A DNA stretch of 64,000 bases from positions 62,001 through 126,000 of the forward strand of contig CAZPHC010000002.1 in NCBI GenBank assembly GCA_964586155.1, given 5' to 3'. This document shows, piece by piece, positions 1-9,367 of this stretch (the stretch's first letter is position 1; each line of letters begins with the position of its first letter). Under the pieces are notes generated by a model. That model did no database searches. It was given only the letters and a program-made list of their open reading frames with translations, and was not told where the DNA came from. A program made the position numbers and the translations under genes. The stretch comes from SXNM01 sp964586155. GTDB lineage: Bacteria; Myxococcota_A; UBA9042.

Positions 1-487
1 CCCGGACGCCCGCGCGGCCGAGCGCGTCGCCGCCGCCCAGCGCCTGCTCGACCGCGTCGGCAACGCCGACCAGCCCCTCGTGGACGAGATCCTGCACGCG
101 GCCGGGCAGGGCATCGCGATCTCGTCGCGCGTGGTCTATGCGGCGGGGCTGCTGGCGCACCTGCGCGAGGAGGGCAAGGAGGTCGCGCGCGGCGCCGTGG
201 CCCCGGGCGACGTCGCGTTCTTTCGCGACACCCTCGACCTCAACGGCAACCGTCGCCCGGACGATGGGGTGACGTTCGCGGCGCTGGTCGAGCGGGTCGA
301 GGCCGGGCGCGTCGTGGTCATCGCCCGGCGCGGTGGTCGCGTGCGCCGCCTGGCGCTGGATCCCAGCCGCCCGACCGCCGTTCACGACGAGCACGGCCAG
401 GTCGTCAACACCCGCCTGGTGCAGTGGCCCGGGCAGCCGGCGCCGTGGACCACGGGCCAGTGCCTCGCCGCCTACGCCCGCCCGTAG
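1..487 (+). CDS. CHAP-like cell-wall amidase, C-terminal part (gene starts before the window)
   Basis: The reading frame is open from base 2 to the TAG at 485-487, so the 5' end lies outside the window; about 161 residues are visible. The segment GDVAFFRDTLDLNGN followed by a Val/Gly-rich beta region and an NTRL motif resembles the second half of CHAP/NlpC-like amidase domains, where GDVAFF follows the catalytic region and a strand carries the active-site His. The nucleophilic Cys would be upstream of the window. The GTG at base 80 is internal to the frame and is unlikely to be the start. The gene is convergent with mutS2, only 18 bases apart. The family call rests on motif resemblance. Confidence 0.55.
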   Translation, partial: PDARAAERVAAAQRLLDRVGNADQPLVDEILHAAGQGIAISSRVVYAAGLLAHLREEGKEVARGAVAPGDVAFFRDTLDLNGNRRPDDGVTFAALVERVEAGRVVVIARRGGRVRRLALDPSRPTAVHDEHGQVVNTRLVQWPGQPAPWTTGQCLAAYARP

Positions 488-505
488 GCGTCGCCCGCAC
501 CGCGT

Positions 506-3088
506 TCAGACGCGCAACCAGACCAACGTGGCGCCGTCGCCGCCTTCGCTCCGGCCGCCCTTGCGGCTCGACGCGACCTGCCGATGGCCGCGCAGGTGCG
601 ACTCGACCGCCTTCTTCAGCGCGCCGGTGCCGTGACCGTGGACGATCGTCACGCCGAATTTGCCCTGGACGATCGCGCGATCGAGGAAGGCATCGACCTG
701 CGCCAGCGCCTCGTCCACGCGCATGCCGCGCAGGTCGCAGGTGGAGTCCTCGGAGCGCATCGACGCGGTCGCCGCGGCGTCCTCGTGGGCCGCCTCGGCC
801 GGGAGGTCGACGGCGGGGTGGGCGCCGGGCGCGCCCGACGCGGTCGATGGCGACGAGGACGGGGGCGGCGTCGGGGGCGGTCGGCCGTGGCCAGGGCCGA
901 CACCGGCGCGTTGTGGACGGTCGCTGACCTGGTGCACTGCCTCTGTGTCGCGCCGGGCCCGCTGCTGCGGCGGGCGGTTGTCGCCGCCGGACGGCCGCGT
1001 CAGGTCGGCCAGGCTGGCGCGGACCTCGAGCGCGCCAGCGGCGACCCGGACCTCGCCGCGCCGTTCGTCGATCTCGACCACGCGGACGATGCGGCCAAGG
1101 CCGGGGTGGAAGACCTCGCTGCCGGGGCGCAAGGCCTCGACGGCGACGGGTTCGCGTCGCGCTGCCGCGCCGTCCGTCGCGGTCGCCGTCTTGGCCCGAA
1201 GCTCGCGCTGCTGCGCAAGGAGCTGCCTGCTCCACTTCTCCAACGCCTGCGGCGGCGCCTGGCTGGTCGCGGCGGCCTTGGCTTCTTGCAGCTGTGCCTG
1301 CACGCGGTCGATCTCGGCCATCGCTGCGCGTGCGGCCTCGGCGATGCGCTTGTCGGCGGCGAGCTGCTCGTGACGGCGCTGCGCTTCGAGCCGCTCGCGC
1401 GCTTCGTCGAGCTGTCGTCTGGCCGCGCGCTGCTCGTCGAGCGATCGCTGCAGCTCGCGCTGCATCGCGTCGAGGCGTTCGAGCAGCGCCGTCGTGTCGG
1501 CGCCGCCGCCGCCCAGCAGCGCGCCGGCGCGGTCCAGCACCGCCCTGGGCATGCCGACGCGGGCGGCCAGCGCCAGCGGGTTGCTCGAGCCGACCGCGCC
1601 CAGGTGCAGGCGGAACGTCGGCGCCGAGGTCTTGGCGTCGAGCTCGAGCGCGGCGTTGGCGAAGCGGCGATCGGCGGTCGCCATGAGCTTGACGGCCTCG
1701 TCGTGGGTCGTCACCACGCCCATCGAGGCGGTCGTGGCCAGCGTTTCGAGCACGGCGCGGGCAAGGGCCGAGCCCGCCGCGGGTTCGGTGCCCGAGGCGA
1801 TCTCGTCGATCAGGACCAGCCGCCGTGGCGCGCCCTCGCAGCGATCGAGCACGCCGCGCAGGCGCTCGAGGTGGCCCGAGAAGGTCGACAGCCCGCGGTC
1901 GAGGTCCTGGGCGTCACCGAGCACGATGTCGACGCCGGCGACCCAGGGCACCACCGAGCCCTCGGCGGCGCAGACGTAGAGGCCGAGGCGCGCCATCTCG
2001 GTCGCGAGCGCGACGGTGGTCAGCGTCACGGTCTTGCCGCCGCCGTTGGGGCCGCTGATCACCAGCCAGCGCGGGCCCTGACCGTCGGCGTCGTCCGCCG
2101 CGGCGGAGTCGAGCCGCACGTGCGCCGGCACCATCGCGACGTCGTTGGCGACGACCCGGCCTCCTTCGAGCACCAGCAGCGGATGGCGCGCCTTGCGCAG
2201 CGTCAGCGACGGCGCCTGCACCAGCGTCGGTCGGGTCGCGCCGAGCGCGACGGCGAGCCGTGCGCTGGCAAAGACGAGATCGAGCGTGGCGAGGCCGTCG
2301 GCCGCCTGCAACGCTTCGTCGGCGATGCCGCCGACGTCGGCCGAGAGCGACGCGAGGATCCGGCGCTCCTCGGCGCGGACGTCCTCGATCGCCATGGCCA
2401 GGCGGTTGTTCTGCGCCACGAGCTCGGTCGGCTCGACGTAGACGGTCGCCCCCGTGGCCGAACTGCCGTGGACGATGCCCTCGACCATCCGCCGATCCGA
2501 CGCCTTGACCGGCAGGACGAAGCGGTCGTTGCGCACGGTCCAATAGTCGTCTTGCAGCAAGCCGGCGCTGTCGCTGTCGCGCACCAGCTCGCCGATGCGC
2601 TTGCGCATGCCCGCCGACAGGCTGCGCACCTCGCCGCGCAGGCGGCGCAACGCCGGGCTCGCGTCGTCACGCAGCTCGCCGTGTTCGTCGAACGACTCGA
2701 CCAGATCGGTCGCGACGGCACGCGGCGCTGGCATCCGTCGCGCCAGCTCGGCCAGCGAGGGCGCGACCGGTCGCCAGGCCTCGGTCCGGCGCGCGATCTC
2801 GCAGCTGCACTGCAACATCGCGCCGATCCGCCGCAACTCGACGGCGTCGAGCACCGATCCGCGCCGCGCGCGCGCCACGGCGTCGTCGATGGCCAGGTGG
2901 TCGGCGACGGCGATCGCCAGCTGCCGATCCGCGAGCGCGACGGCCTCACCGACCCAGCGCAGCCGCTCGTCGGCCTCGGCCGCGTTCGACGCGGGGCGCC
3001 GGTCCATGGCGCGCTCGGCGCCGAGGTCGCTGTCGCAGCTGCGGGCGAGCGCCTCGCGGACTCGTTGCAGGCCGGGGACTTCGAGCAT
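506..3088 (-). CDS. mutS2: Endonuclease MutS2 (MutS-type ATPase with Smr domain)
   Basis: 860 residues, slightly longer than typical MutS2 proteins of about 780. An N-terminal helical core leads to a MutS-type ATPase with Walker A GPNGGGKT at about 344-351 and Walker B VLIDEIASGTEP at about 423. A long Arg/Gln/Glu-rich coiled coil follows (about 520-650). A C-terminal Smr nuclease domain begins at DLRGMRVDEA near 783 and carries the HGHGTG loop. In the family MutS2 suppresses homologous recombination or rescues collided ribosomes by using Smr nuclease activity. The ATG at 3086-3088 follows GGGAGGA; the open frame continues upstream but lacks homology there. The extra length is an Ala/Pro/Ser-rich linker between coiled coil and Smr. 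Confidence 0.95.
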   Translation of the reverse strand: MLEVPGLQRVREALARSCDSDLGAERAMDRRPASNAAEADERLRWVGEAVALADRQLAIAVADHLAIDDAVARARRGSVLDAVELRRIGAMLQCSCEIARRTEAWRPVAPSLAELARRMPAPRAVATDLVESFDEHGELRDDASPALRRLRGEVRSLSAGMRKRIGELVRDSDSAGLLQDDYWTVRNDRFVLPVKASDRRMVEGIVHGSSATGATVYVEPTELVAQNNRLAMAIEDVRAEERRILASLSADVGGIADEALQAADGLATLDLVFASARLAVALGATRPTLVQAPSLTLRKARHPLLVLEGGRVVANDVAMVPAHVRLDSAAADDADGQGPRWLVISGPNGGGKTVTLTTVALATEMARLGLYVCAAEGSVVPWVAGVDIVLGDAQDLDRGLSTFSGHLERLRGVLDRCEGAPRRLVLIDEIASGTEPAAGSALARAVLETLATTASMGVVTTHDEAVKLMATADRRFANAALELDAKTSAPTFRLHLGAVGSSNPLALAARVGMPRAVLDRAGALLGGGGADTTALLERLDAMQRELQRSLDEQRAARRQLDEARERLEAQRRHEQLAADKRIAEAARAAMAEIDRVQAQLQEAKAAATSQAPPQALEKWSRQLLAQQRELRAKTATATDGAAARREPVAVEALRPGSEVFHPGLGRIVRVVEIDERRGEVRVAAGALEVRASLADLTRPSGGDNRPPQQRARRDTEAVHQVSDRPQRAGVGPGHGRPPPTPPPSSSPSTASGAPGAHPAVDLPAEAAHEDAAATASMRSEDSTCDLRGMRVDEALAQVDAFLDRAIVQGKFGVTIVHGHGTGALKKAVESHLRGHRQVASSRKGGRSEGGDGATLVWLRV

Positions 3089-3155
3089 GGTCCTCCCAAG
3101 GTCCGGCGCGGGGCCGGTCACCCGAAGCGGCGCGTCGCGCGGGTTCCCACCGCGC

Positions 3156-3184
3156 TTGCCCGTCCGGGGGGCGCACCCTATCAT
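3156..3184 (+). promoter_or_regulatory. Sigma70-like promoter for the P-loop/TPR gene
   Basis: TTGCCC at 3156-3161 and TATCAT at 3179-3184 are separated by 17 bases. The inferred start near 3191 leaves a leader of about 37 bases before the ATG at 3228. It lies in the 139-base gap divergent to mutS2. Recognised by eye only. Confidence 0.5.
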
Positions 3185-3227
3185 CGGCCCGTTCGGCTGC
3201 GGAAGGCATGTGCAGGGGGGCGGGGCG

Positions 3228-5948
3228 ATGCAGGGCGAATCGATGCCAACGCGAGCGGCGCGCCCGGGTTCCCGCGCAGAGACCAGCGCCGACGGTGGCG
3301 TGCGCGCGACGATCCGCGGCAGCGGCCGCGCCAACTGGGACGAGTTCCGCGTCGCGACGTCCAAGGAACCGACGGTCCTGGGCCGCGCGGTGCCTTTTGT
3401 CGGTCGCCGCCCCGATCTCGAGCGCCTGTACGACGTGCTGCGCGCAGCGCTGAACCAACGTGATTGCCGCGCTGCCTGGGTCCATGGCGGTGCTGGTGTC
3501 GGCAAGAGCCGCCTGATCAGCGAGCTCGAGCGCGCGGTCGCGCCGACGCGCCGCGGCGTCGCCTGGCTCGAGGTCTCGGCCGCGCCGGATGCCTCCGGGC
3601 CGCCGTCGCTGGTCGGCCGCATCCTCTTCGCCCTGCTCGGCGCCGACTCGCTGCTCGGCAGCCCGGACGCCTGGCGCCTGCTCAGCCAGCGCGTCGCCGA
3701 GCTCATCGGTGACCGCCACGCCGCCGAGAGCATGGCCATCGTCGGGCCGTTGCTGGGCCTCGGCAACCCGGACATCGACGGCGAGGCCGGCCGCGTGGTC
3801 GACGCCCAGCCAGAGCTCGCGCTGCAGCTGCTCGGTGGTCTGCTGCGGGCGCGCGCGCGCCAGGGTCCGCTGGTGCTGCGCATCGACGCCAGCCGCGGCA
3901 ACGTCGACGAGGTCGCCGCCGCCTGTCGCTCGCTGCTCGAGGCGCTGGCCGGCATCGCCGCCGCCCTGCTGCTCGAATCCCGGCGCTCGCCTCCGCGTGG
4001 GCTGGCAGCCACGCCGATCGCGCTCTCGCCGCTGGGGCCAGAGGCGTCCGCGGCGCTGGTCCAGCACATCCTGCAGGGCGTCGAAGGGGCGCCCGATGGC
4101 CTGGCCAAGGAGATCGTCGACCGCGCCGCGGGTTCGCCCGAGCGGATCGTCGACCTCGTGCGCGGCATGGTCTCGGCCCGCGACCTCGTGACGACGAACT
4201 CGGCGTGGCATTGGCGCGGCCAGACCGAGCCCGGCAGCGCTCGTTTGATCCCGTTGCCGGAGTCGTCGCACGGCGAGGCGCTGCCCGATCGCATCGCCCG
4301 GCTGCCCGAGGAGCTGCGCGAGGTCGTCGACGCAGCTGCGATCTTCGGCCCGATCTTCCACTTCGGCGGCGCGCTCTCGGTGCTGCGTGGCACCCGTCGC
4401 GACGCCGCGGACGCCATGAGCGATCGCGACAAGACGCGGCTCAAGGCTGCGCTCATGCAGCTGCAGGCCGGCGAGTTGATCCGGTTTGTCGACGAGGCGC
4501 GCCGCGGTGCCGACGTCGCCTTCGCCTTCGAGGCGTCGGGCGACGCCGCGCTGCTGTCGGCGGCGCTCTCGCCCGAGCGACGGCGTCTCCAGGCCCGCCT
4601 GGCCGCCCAATGGCTCAGCGCCAGGCCGATCCAGGATCCGATCGCCGATCCGGCGCGCATCGCCGACCTGCTGCTCGCCGGCGGCCGATTGCGTCAGGCG
4701 GCGGAGCGCTACCTCGAGGCCGGCGAGGCTGCGCGCAGCGTCGGCCAGACCCAGCGCGCGGTCGAGCTCTTCGCCACGGGGGCGCGCCTGGTCGAGAGCG
4801 ACGACGCCGACCTGGGCGCGGACCTGCGCATCGCGCTCGGCGGTGGCCTGCTGCGCCTGGCGCGCGCGTCCGAGGCCGAGCCGATCCTGCTCGAAGCGCT
4901 GAAGATGGCGCGCACCCTCGAAGACGACCGGCGCTGCGGCGTCGCCCAGCTGCGCGTGGCCCAGGTCGCTCGCGTCTGCGGCCACTACGAGACCGCCATC
5001 AGCTTCCTGGACGGCGCGCTCAAGCACTTTCGCGTCGCCGGCGAGCATCGCTGGATCGCCGACGTCATGGACGAGCTCGGCCTCTGCCACGCGAGCCGCG
5101 GCGACAACGACGCGCTGCGCGACGCGCTCGCCCACTTCCTCAAGGCGTTGGCGCTGCGCCGTCGCTCCGAGGATCGCCGCGTGCTCGCGCGCTCGCTCTG
5201 CCATATCGCACGGGTCCACGTCGCGCGCGGCCTGCTCGACGACGCGCTCGAGGCCGCCGAAGAGGCGGTGCAGATCTGCGAGCAGATCGTCGACCGCTGG
5301 GGCATGGCGCAGTCACGCCTGGTCCTGGGCGAGGTCCACGCGGCGGCCGGTCGTTTCCGCAGCGCCGTCACCTCGTGGAACCAGGCCTCCGAGCTGGCCG
5401 CCGAGCTGGGGGATCCCGCGCGCAAGCTGGAGATCGCGCTCTGCCACGCCGAGGCCGCCATCGCGGCGGGGCAATGGCAGGAGGCCGCGGCGCTGCTCGT
5501 CGATCACATCGAGACTGCGCGCTACGTCGACGATCCCGAGCTGCGCAGCGGCTTCTACCGCGTCCAGGCCAGCGTCTCGCTCGAGCGCGAAGCCTACGAG
5601 ACCGCCGATCTCGACAGCCTCAAGGCCGTGGAGGTCGCGCGCGAGTCCAACGCCAAGGCCAGCGTCGCGCGCGCGCTGCTGGTGCGAGGCTGCGTGCTCG
5701 GCACCCGCGCGCTGCTCGGCAGCGGCAGCAGCAGCACGCTGCTCGATCGCGAGACCACGACGACCTTCGACGAGGCCCTCGATTCGCTGGCGAAGATGGG
5801 CGACCTGGTGCGCCAGCTCGCCGGCCTGCGCAGCTACGTCCACTACCTGACGCAGCGCGGCGGCGGCCCACGGCTGGCCGAGGTCGAGCTGCGCATGCGT
5901 GGCGTCGAGCAGCAGCTGGCCAAGGTCTCGGGGCGCCGCCAGGGCTGA
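3228..5948 (+). CDS. P-loop ATPase with TPR-like repeats (STAND/AAA16-type)
   Basis: 906 residues. An FVGR box at 57-60 precedes Walker A GGAGVGKS at 87-94, the arrangement of AAA_16/NACHT-like signalling ATPases often found behind myxobacterial kinases. The expected Walker B (hydrophobics then DD) reads LRIDASRGNVDE near 217, so one acidic residue is replaced. Residues from about 480 onward are Ala/Leu-rich helical repeats of TPR type (motifs such as RQAAERYLEAGEAARSVGQ) and end at about 880. No kinase domain or membrane segment is present. The ATG at 3228 follows a GGGGCGGGG stretch; an ATG at 3243 is also possible. A scaffold or signal-sensing ATPase role is inferred; substrate unknown. 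Confidence 0.8.
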   Translation: MQGESMPTRAARPGSRAETSADGGVRATIRGSGRANWDEFRVATSKEPTVLGRAVPFVGRRPDLERLYDVLRAALNQRDCRAAWVHGGAGVGKSRLISELERAVAPTRRGVAWLEVSAAPDASGPPSLVGRILFALLGADSLLGSPDAWRLLSQRVAELIGDRHAAESMAIVGPLLGLGNPDIDGEAGRVVDAQPELALQLLGGLLRARARQGPLVLRIDASRGNVDEVAAACRSLLEALAGIAAALLLESRRSPPRGLAATPIALSPLGPEASAALVQHILQGVEGAPDGLAKEIVDRAAGSPERIVDLVRGMVSARDLVTTNSAWHWRGQTEPGSARLIPLPESSHGEALPDRIARLPEELREVVDAAAIFGPIFHFGGALSVLRGTRRDAADAMSDRDKTRLKAALMQLQAGELIRFVDEARRGADVAFAFEASGDAALLSAALSPERRRLQARLAAQWLSARPIQDPIADPARIADLLLAGGRLRQAAERYLEAGEAARSVGQTQRAVELFATGARLVESDDADLGADLRIALGGGLLRLARASEAEPILLEALKMARTLEDDRRCGVAQLRVAQVARVCGHYETAISFLDGALKHFRVAGEHRWIADVMDELGLCHASRGDNDALRDALAHFLKALALRRRSEDRRVLARSLCHIARVHVARGLLDDALEAAEEAVQICEQIVDRWGMAQSRLVLGEVHAAAGRFRSAVTSWNQASELAAELGDPARKLEIALCHAEAAIAAGQWQEAAALLVDHIETARYVDDPELRSGFYRVQASVSLEREAYETADLDSLKAVEVARESNAKASVARALLVRGCVLGTRALLGSGSSSTLLDRETTTTFDEALDSLAKMGDLVRQLAGLRSYVHYLTQRGGGPRLAEVELRMRGVEQQLAKVSGRRQG

Positions 5949-5974
5949 GAGCCGGGCGCCGGACACCCGGGCGG

Positions 5975-7699
5975 CTAGAACGCGGCGCGCAGGCTCGCGC
6001 CGGCGAACTCGGGGCCGAATGCGGGCAGCAGCTGCGCCTGTTGCGCGCCACCGTCGCTGCCGATCAGCATCCAGAGGCCGCCCAGCACGCCGACCGCGCC
6101 GACGCCGCTGGCGATGGCGCCGATCCGCCAGGTGCCCTGGGCGCTGTCGAAGGCCGCGTCGTAGCGCTTGTCGCGCAGCGGCAGCCCGTTGGCGGCCTCG
6201 CCGACCTTGACCGACGAGAGCATCAGCCAGCCGCCCGCGCCCGACGCCGCCGCGCCCAAGCCGATCAGCAGCAGGCCGCGGCCGGTCCGCGAGAGGCCGT
6301 CACGGCTGAGCAGGTACGCGCCGCCGACGCCCAGCGCCACGGCGCCAGCGCCAGCGATGCCGTAGCCGGTGTAGGTCAGCGTCTCGCCCTTGCTGTAGGC
6401 GGCCGCGTAGCCCGAGGCGCCGACGCGCATCGCGTTGGCGGCCTGCGCCTGCTGGACGCCGAGCAGCGCGGTCGCCACGCCGCCGCCGACCAGCAGGGTG
6501 CCGATACCGGCCCAGACGACGCCCTTGAGCTTGGACGAAGCCGGCCCGGACGCTGCCGATCCGCCGTCGCCGGCCGTGTCGCCGCTGTCGCCGCTGTCGC
6601 CGCCGTCGTCGCCGCCATCCGGGCCGCCCCGCGGGGGCTCGCGCTCGGCGCCGCGCGGCTCGCTGCTGCGCGGGGCCTCCGGGTCGTCCTCGCCGTCGTC
6701 GCGGCCCTTCGGCTGGGCGTCCTCGGCGCTGCCGCTGACTTCGGGCCGGACGCCCTTGCTGCGCAGACGGTCGTGCGGGCGGTGGCCGAGCTCGTGGCGC
6801 TCGCCCCGGTTCGCCAGCTCCAGCGGCGTCAGCGGCCGGTCGACGTTCGACGCGGTCGGGCGGTTGCGGCGCAGGGCACCGGCCCGCTCGAGCGTCACGG
6901 TGACGAGGCGTTGCTGCGCCGGCTCGAGCTGGAATGCGTCGGTGTAGGATTCGAAGCCGTCGGCCCGGACCTCCACCATGCGCTTGCCGGCCGGCACGTT
7001 GAAGCTGCGCCGGGTCGAGAGGCCCGCGTAGACGCCGTCGATCCAGACCTCGGCGGTGACCGGCGCGACCTCGACCTGGATCGTCGCCGGGCGGACGTCG
7101 ACCAGGCGCACCGTGACGCTGCGCTCTTCGCCAGCCTTGGCGTCGATGATGCGGTCCTCGCCGCCGTAGCCGGGCATCGACGCGATCATCTGGTGCGAGC
7201 CGCTGCGCAGCCAGACCCTGTAGCGCGCGCGCTTGGGTAGCAAGGGGACGTCGTCGATCGAGATGGTCGCCGTGACGGGCTGCACCAGGATCTCGACGCG
7301 GCCGACGTTGGCGTCGCGCAGCGGCCATCGCAGATCGCGCAGCATCGCTTCGGCGCGCTGGTGGGCGTTGTCACGGTCCGGCGCGACCAGTGCGCGTTCG
7401 GCCCAGTTCGCCGCCGAGCTGACGTTGCCGCGCTTGCGCTGGTCTTCGGCGACCTCCATCGCCAGCGTCGACGACGGCGATCGGTTGTAGCGGCTCAGCG
7501 CGGCCGGCAGGTCGACCTGGGCCTTCGCCTCTGGGACCGAGGCCAGCGCCGTGGCGATCGTGGCCAGGACCAGGGCGATGCGGAGCAGGGCACCCAGGCC
7601 GACGCGCCGGGGGCCGCGACGCTCGCGAGACGAGGTCGTCGCCGCCGCAGCCGAGCGCCGGGACGAAGCGGACCGCGAAGGGGCGAAGCGTTCGGTCAT
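5975..7699 (-). CDS. PEGA-domain membrane protein
   Basis: 574 residues. An Arg-rich N-terminus and hydrophobic segment (about 33-53) look like a signal peptide. A region with repeat-like helices follows. Two PEGA-type beta modules come next, at about 128-190 (QPVTATISIDDVPL) and about 205-265 (APVTAEVWIDGVYAGL with VRADGFESY). After these comes a Gly/Asp/Ser-rich linker (GDDGGDSGDSGDTAGD) and about four hydrophobic segments to the C-terminus. PEGA modules are extracellular or periplasmic binding modules in surface proteins. The ATG at 7697-7699 was chosen because it places the signal peptide close to the N-terminus. It is convergent with the TPR gene, 26 bases away. Function unknown. Confidence 0.75.
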   Translation of the reverse strand: MTERFAPSRSASSRRSAAAATTSSRERRGPRRVGLGALLRIALVLATIATALASVPEAKAQVDLPAALSRYNRSPSSTLAMEVAEDQRKRGNVSSAANWAERALVAPDRDNAHQRAEAMLRDLRWPLRDANVGRVEILVQPVTATISIDDVPLLPKRARYRVWLRSGSHQMIASMPGYGGEDRIIDAKAGEERSVTVRLVDVRPATIQVEVAPVTAEVWIDGVYAGLSTRRSFNVPAGKRMVEVRADGFESYTDAFQLEPAQQRLVTVTLERAGALRRNRPTASNVDRPLTPLELANRGERHELGHRPHDRLRSKGVRPEVSGSAEDAQPKGRDDGEDDPEAPRSSEPRGAEREPPRGGPDGGDDGGDSGDSGDTAGDGGSAASGPASSKLKGVVWAGIGTLLVGGGVATALLGVQQAQAANAMRVGASGYAAAYSKGETLTYTGYGIAGAGAVALGVGGAYLLSRDGLSRTGRGLLLIGLGAAASGAGGWLMLSSVKVGEAANGLPLRDKRYDAAFDSAQGTWRIGAIASGVGAVGVLGGLWMLIGSDGGAQQAQLLPAFGPEFAGASLRAAF

Positions 7700-7912
7700 G
7701 GGCGTCGCATCGGGCCCTGGTCGTCGGCCAGGGCGCGGGTCAGGGCCATGGGGCGCGGCGCAGGAACCTGCGTGCACCAGGGACTGCGGGCGCCGAGGGG
7801 CGGGTTGGGACGCAGGGACCGCGTGTTGCGGGCCCGCTCGGCAGTCCCACCGAGCCTAGCACATCGTTGTCACGGCGCCAGCGACCGGCGCAATTCCGCG
7901 TCCAAGCGCGGC
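7700..7912. other. Intergenic region with a small hairpin
   Basis: 213 bases between two minus-strand genes. A perfect 6-bp inverted repeat (GCTCGG/CCGAGC, loop 8) sits at 7836-7855, 58 bases after the phosphoesterase stop and without a T-run. It is a possible transcript end or processing site only. Confidence 0.35.
7853..7881 (-). promoter_or_regulatory. Weak promoter candidate for the PEGA gene
   Basis: On the minus strand CTGGCG and TAGGCT are spaced by 17 bases. The -10 matches the TAnnnT form seen at other candidates in this window, but the -35 is poor. It lies about 155 bases before the PEGA start. Confidence 0.25.
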
Positions 7913-8956
7913 TCACGGCGATCCGCGCGGCACCCGCCGCAGTGGCTGCACGACCTCCGCGCGGCCCTCGACGTCGAAGAAGCGCAGCGTGGCCTCGTCG
8001 CCGCGCAGCTCCAGGTCCGCCCAGCCGAGCGTGCTGGCCACGAAGCGCGTCCGCTCGGTGCGCGTCACCGAACGCAGCTTGGAGCCGGCACCGGACACCA
8101 CGAGCAGGATGTCGCACTCCGGCGTCAGGATCTGCTTGTCGTGGTCGTGTCCGGCGAAGAACACGTCCGCCTTGCCGCAGAGGTGGCTGGCGTACCAGCG
8201 CGCCATCTCGGGGGGGGCGTCGCCGTGCCGCCCGCCTGAGATCCACGGGTGGTGGCCCAGGACGATGACCCAGCGGTCGCCGACCCGCTGGCTCTCGGCC
8301 AGGACGGCGTCGAGCCAGCGCCCCTGCGCGGTGTCGAGGCGGTTGGTGTCGAGCGCGACCAGGCGCACCCCGCCGATCACGGTGGTGTAGTAGCGCGCCG
8401 GGAAGTGCACGTCGGGCCCGCCGGGTGCCGGAGCGTCGCCAAAGGCGTCGATCCAGGCGTCAGGCGAGCCCTGGTAGTCGTGGTTGCCCAGCGTCAGCCA
8501 CGTCGGCGTGCCCACCGCCACCGCCTGCCGCACGAAGTGGCTCTGCAGCACGGGGTCGTCCTTGGACCGGATCCCCGATGGGTAGATGATGTCGCCGGCG
8601 TGGAGGAAGGCGTCGCAGCGCGCCTGGCGGCAGTGGCGGCCCATCGCCTTGGCCACCGACCATTGGTCGTCGTCGTTCTCACCCGTGTCGCCGACGACGA
8701 CGAGGTGGGTCGGCGTCGCGGTCGAAGGCGGCGGGACGGCCGAAGCGAGCGGACGGGAGAGCGTCAGGGGGGCGAGCGTCGCGGCGGTGGCTCCCGGCGC
8801 CAGGCCACCAGAACCCGGCTCGATGGTGCCGAAAAGCGACTCACGCAGGGAGGCGATCGCGGCGCAGCCGGTGGGGCCGACGAGCGCGACGCCAGCGAGG
8901 ACGATCAGCGCGGCGCGTGCGAGCACGGTCCGCCGATCGGACCGCCAGCGCTTCAT
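7913..8956 (-). CDS. Calcineurin-like metallophosphoesterase, lipoprotein
   Basis: 347 residues. A lipoprotein signal ends at Cys31 (VGPTGC). The metal-binding motifs of the calcineurin-like family appear in order: VVGDTGE, HAGDIIYPSG, LGNHDYQG, LGHHPWISGGRHGD and AGHDHDKQ. The pattern is close to purple-acid-phosphatase-like enzymes that act on phosphate esters in the periplasm; the natural substrate is unknown. The lipobox places it on the membrane, facing the periplasm. The ATG overlaps the stop of the upstream small gene as ATGA, so the two are probably translationally coupled. Confidence 0.9.
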   Translation of the reverse strand: MKRWRSDRRTVLARAALIVLAGVALVGPTGCAAIASLRESLFGTIEPGSGGLAPGATAATLAPLTLSRPLASAVPPPSTATPTHLVVVGDTGENDDDQWSVAKAMGRHCRQARCDAFLHAGDIIYPSGIRSKDDPVLQSHFVRQAVAVGTPTWLTLGNHDYQGSPDAWIDAFGDAPAPGGPDVHFPARYYTTVIGGVRLVALDTNRLDTAQGRWLDAVLAESQRVGDRWVIVLGHHPWISGGRHGDAPPEMARWYASHLCGKADVFFAGHDHDKQILTPECDILLVVSGAGSKLRSVTRTERTRFVASTLGWADLELRGDEATLRFFDVEGRAEVVQPLRRVPRGSP

Positions 8957-9219
8957 GCAATCGGCTTCTTGGCCGCGCCGGTCTTGGTCTCGCGGCGATC
9001 GGAGTGGAGCTTGTCAGCCTTCTCTTGCATGTTCGCGACCTTGCGGTAGAGCTGCGAGAAGTCCGGGTTCTGGATGTACTTCATCAGATGGTTGCGGCCA
9101 CGAAACTCGGTCGTGGTCGCAGTGTCGATGATTTCCTTGAGAATCCGGATCTCGGTCCGCGTAAACGAGTTGCTGACGCGGATGACCGGCTGGCTGTTCT
9201 TCGACGTGGCGGTTGTCAT
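8953..9219 (-). CDS. Small basic protein of unknown function
   Basis: 88 residues with no signal peptide or membrane segment. The segment from about 14 to 60 (NSFTRTEIRILKEIIDTATT, then RNHLMKYIQNPDFSQLYRK) is predicted helical, and the C-terminus is Lys-rich. I do not recognise the family. The ATG at 9217-9219 follows GGGAGA at good spacing; the frame continues upstream without a better start. Its last four bases overlap the start of the metallophosphoesterase lipoprotein, so it is the first gene of a two-gene unit. Codon use matches the neighbours. Confidence 0.7.
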   Translation of the reverse strand: MTTATSKNSQPVIRVSNSFTRTEIRILKEIIDTATTTEFRGRNHLMKYIQNPDFSQLYRKVANMQEKADKLHSDRRETKTGAAKKPIA

Positions 9220-9325
9220 CGGGATGGTCTCCCTGCGTGGTCCAAGAGGATGGCGACGCGGTGCGCGCTCCGGTCCGTTCGGGACCGCCAAACGGTCACA
9301 ACGCTGTGCAACGTGAGGTTCGTTG

Positions 9326-9342
9326 ACCACGGCACCCGTGGT
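9326..9342. promoter_or_regulatory. Palindrome, possible operator
   Basis: ACCACGG-CAC-CCGTGGT, seven perfect base pairs around a 3-base centre, between the divergent small-protein and threonine aldolase genes. Size and symmetry suit a dimeric regulator, but no regulator gene is adjacent. Confidence 0.4.
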
Positions 9343-9367
9343 GCAAAGCTCGTGGGACAGTGTGGAT

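Noticed and set aside
4205..7240. Long plus-strand frame across the TPR gene end and the antisense of the PEGA gene
   Set aside because: The product is Arg-rich with no domain and bridges two convergent real genes; composition artefact.
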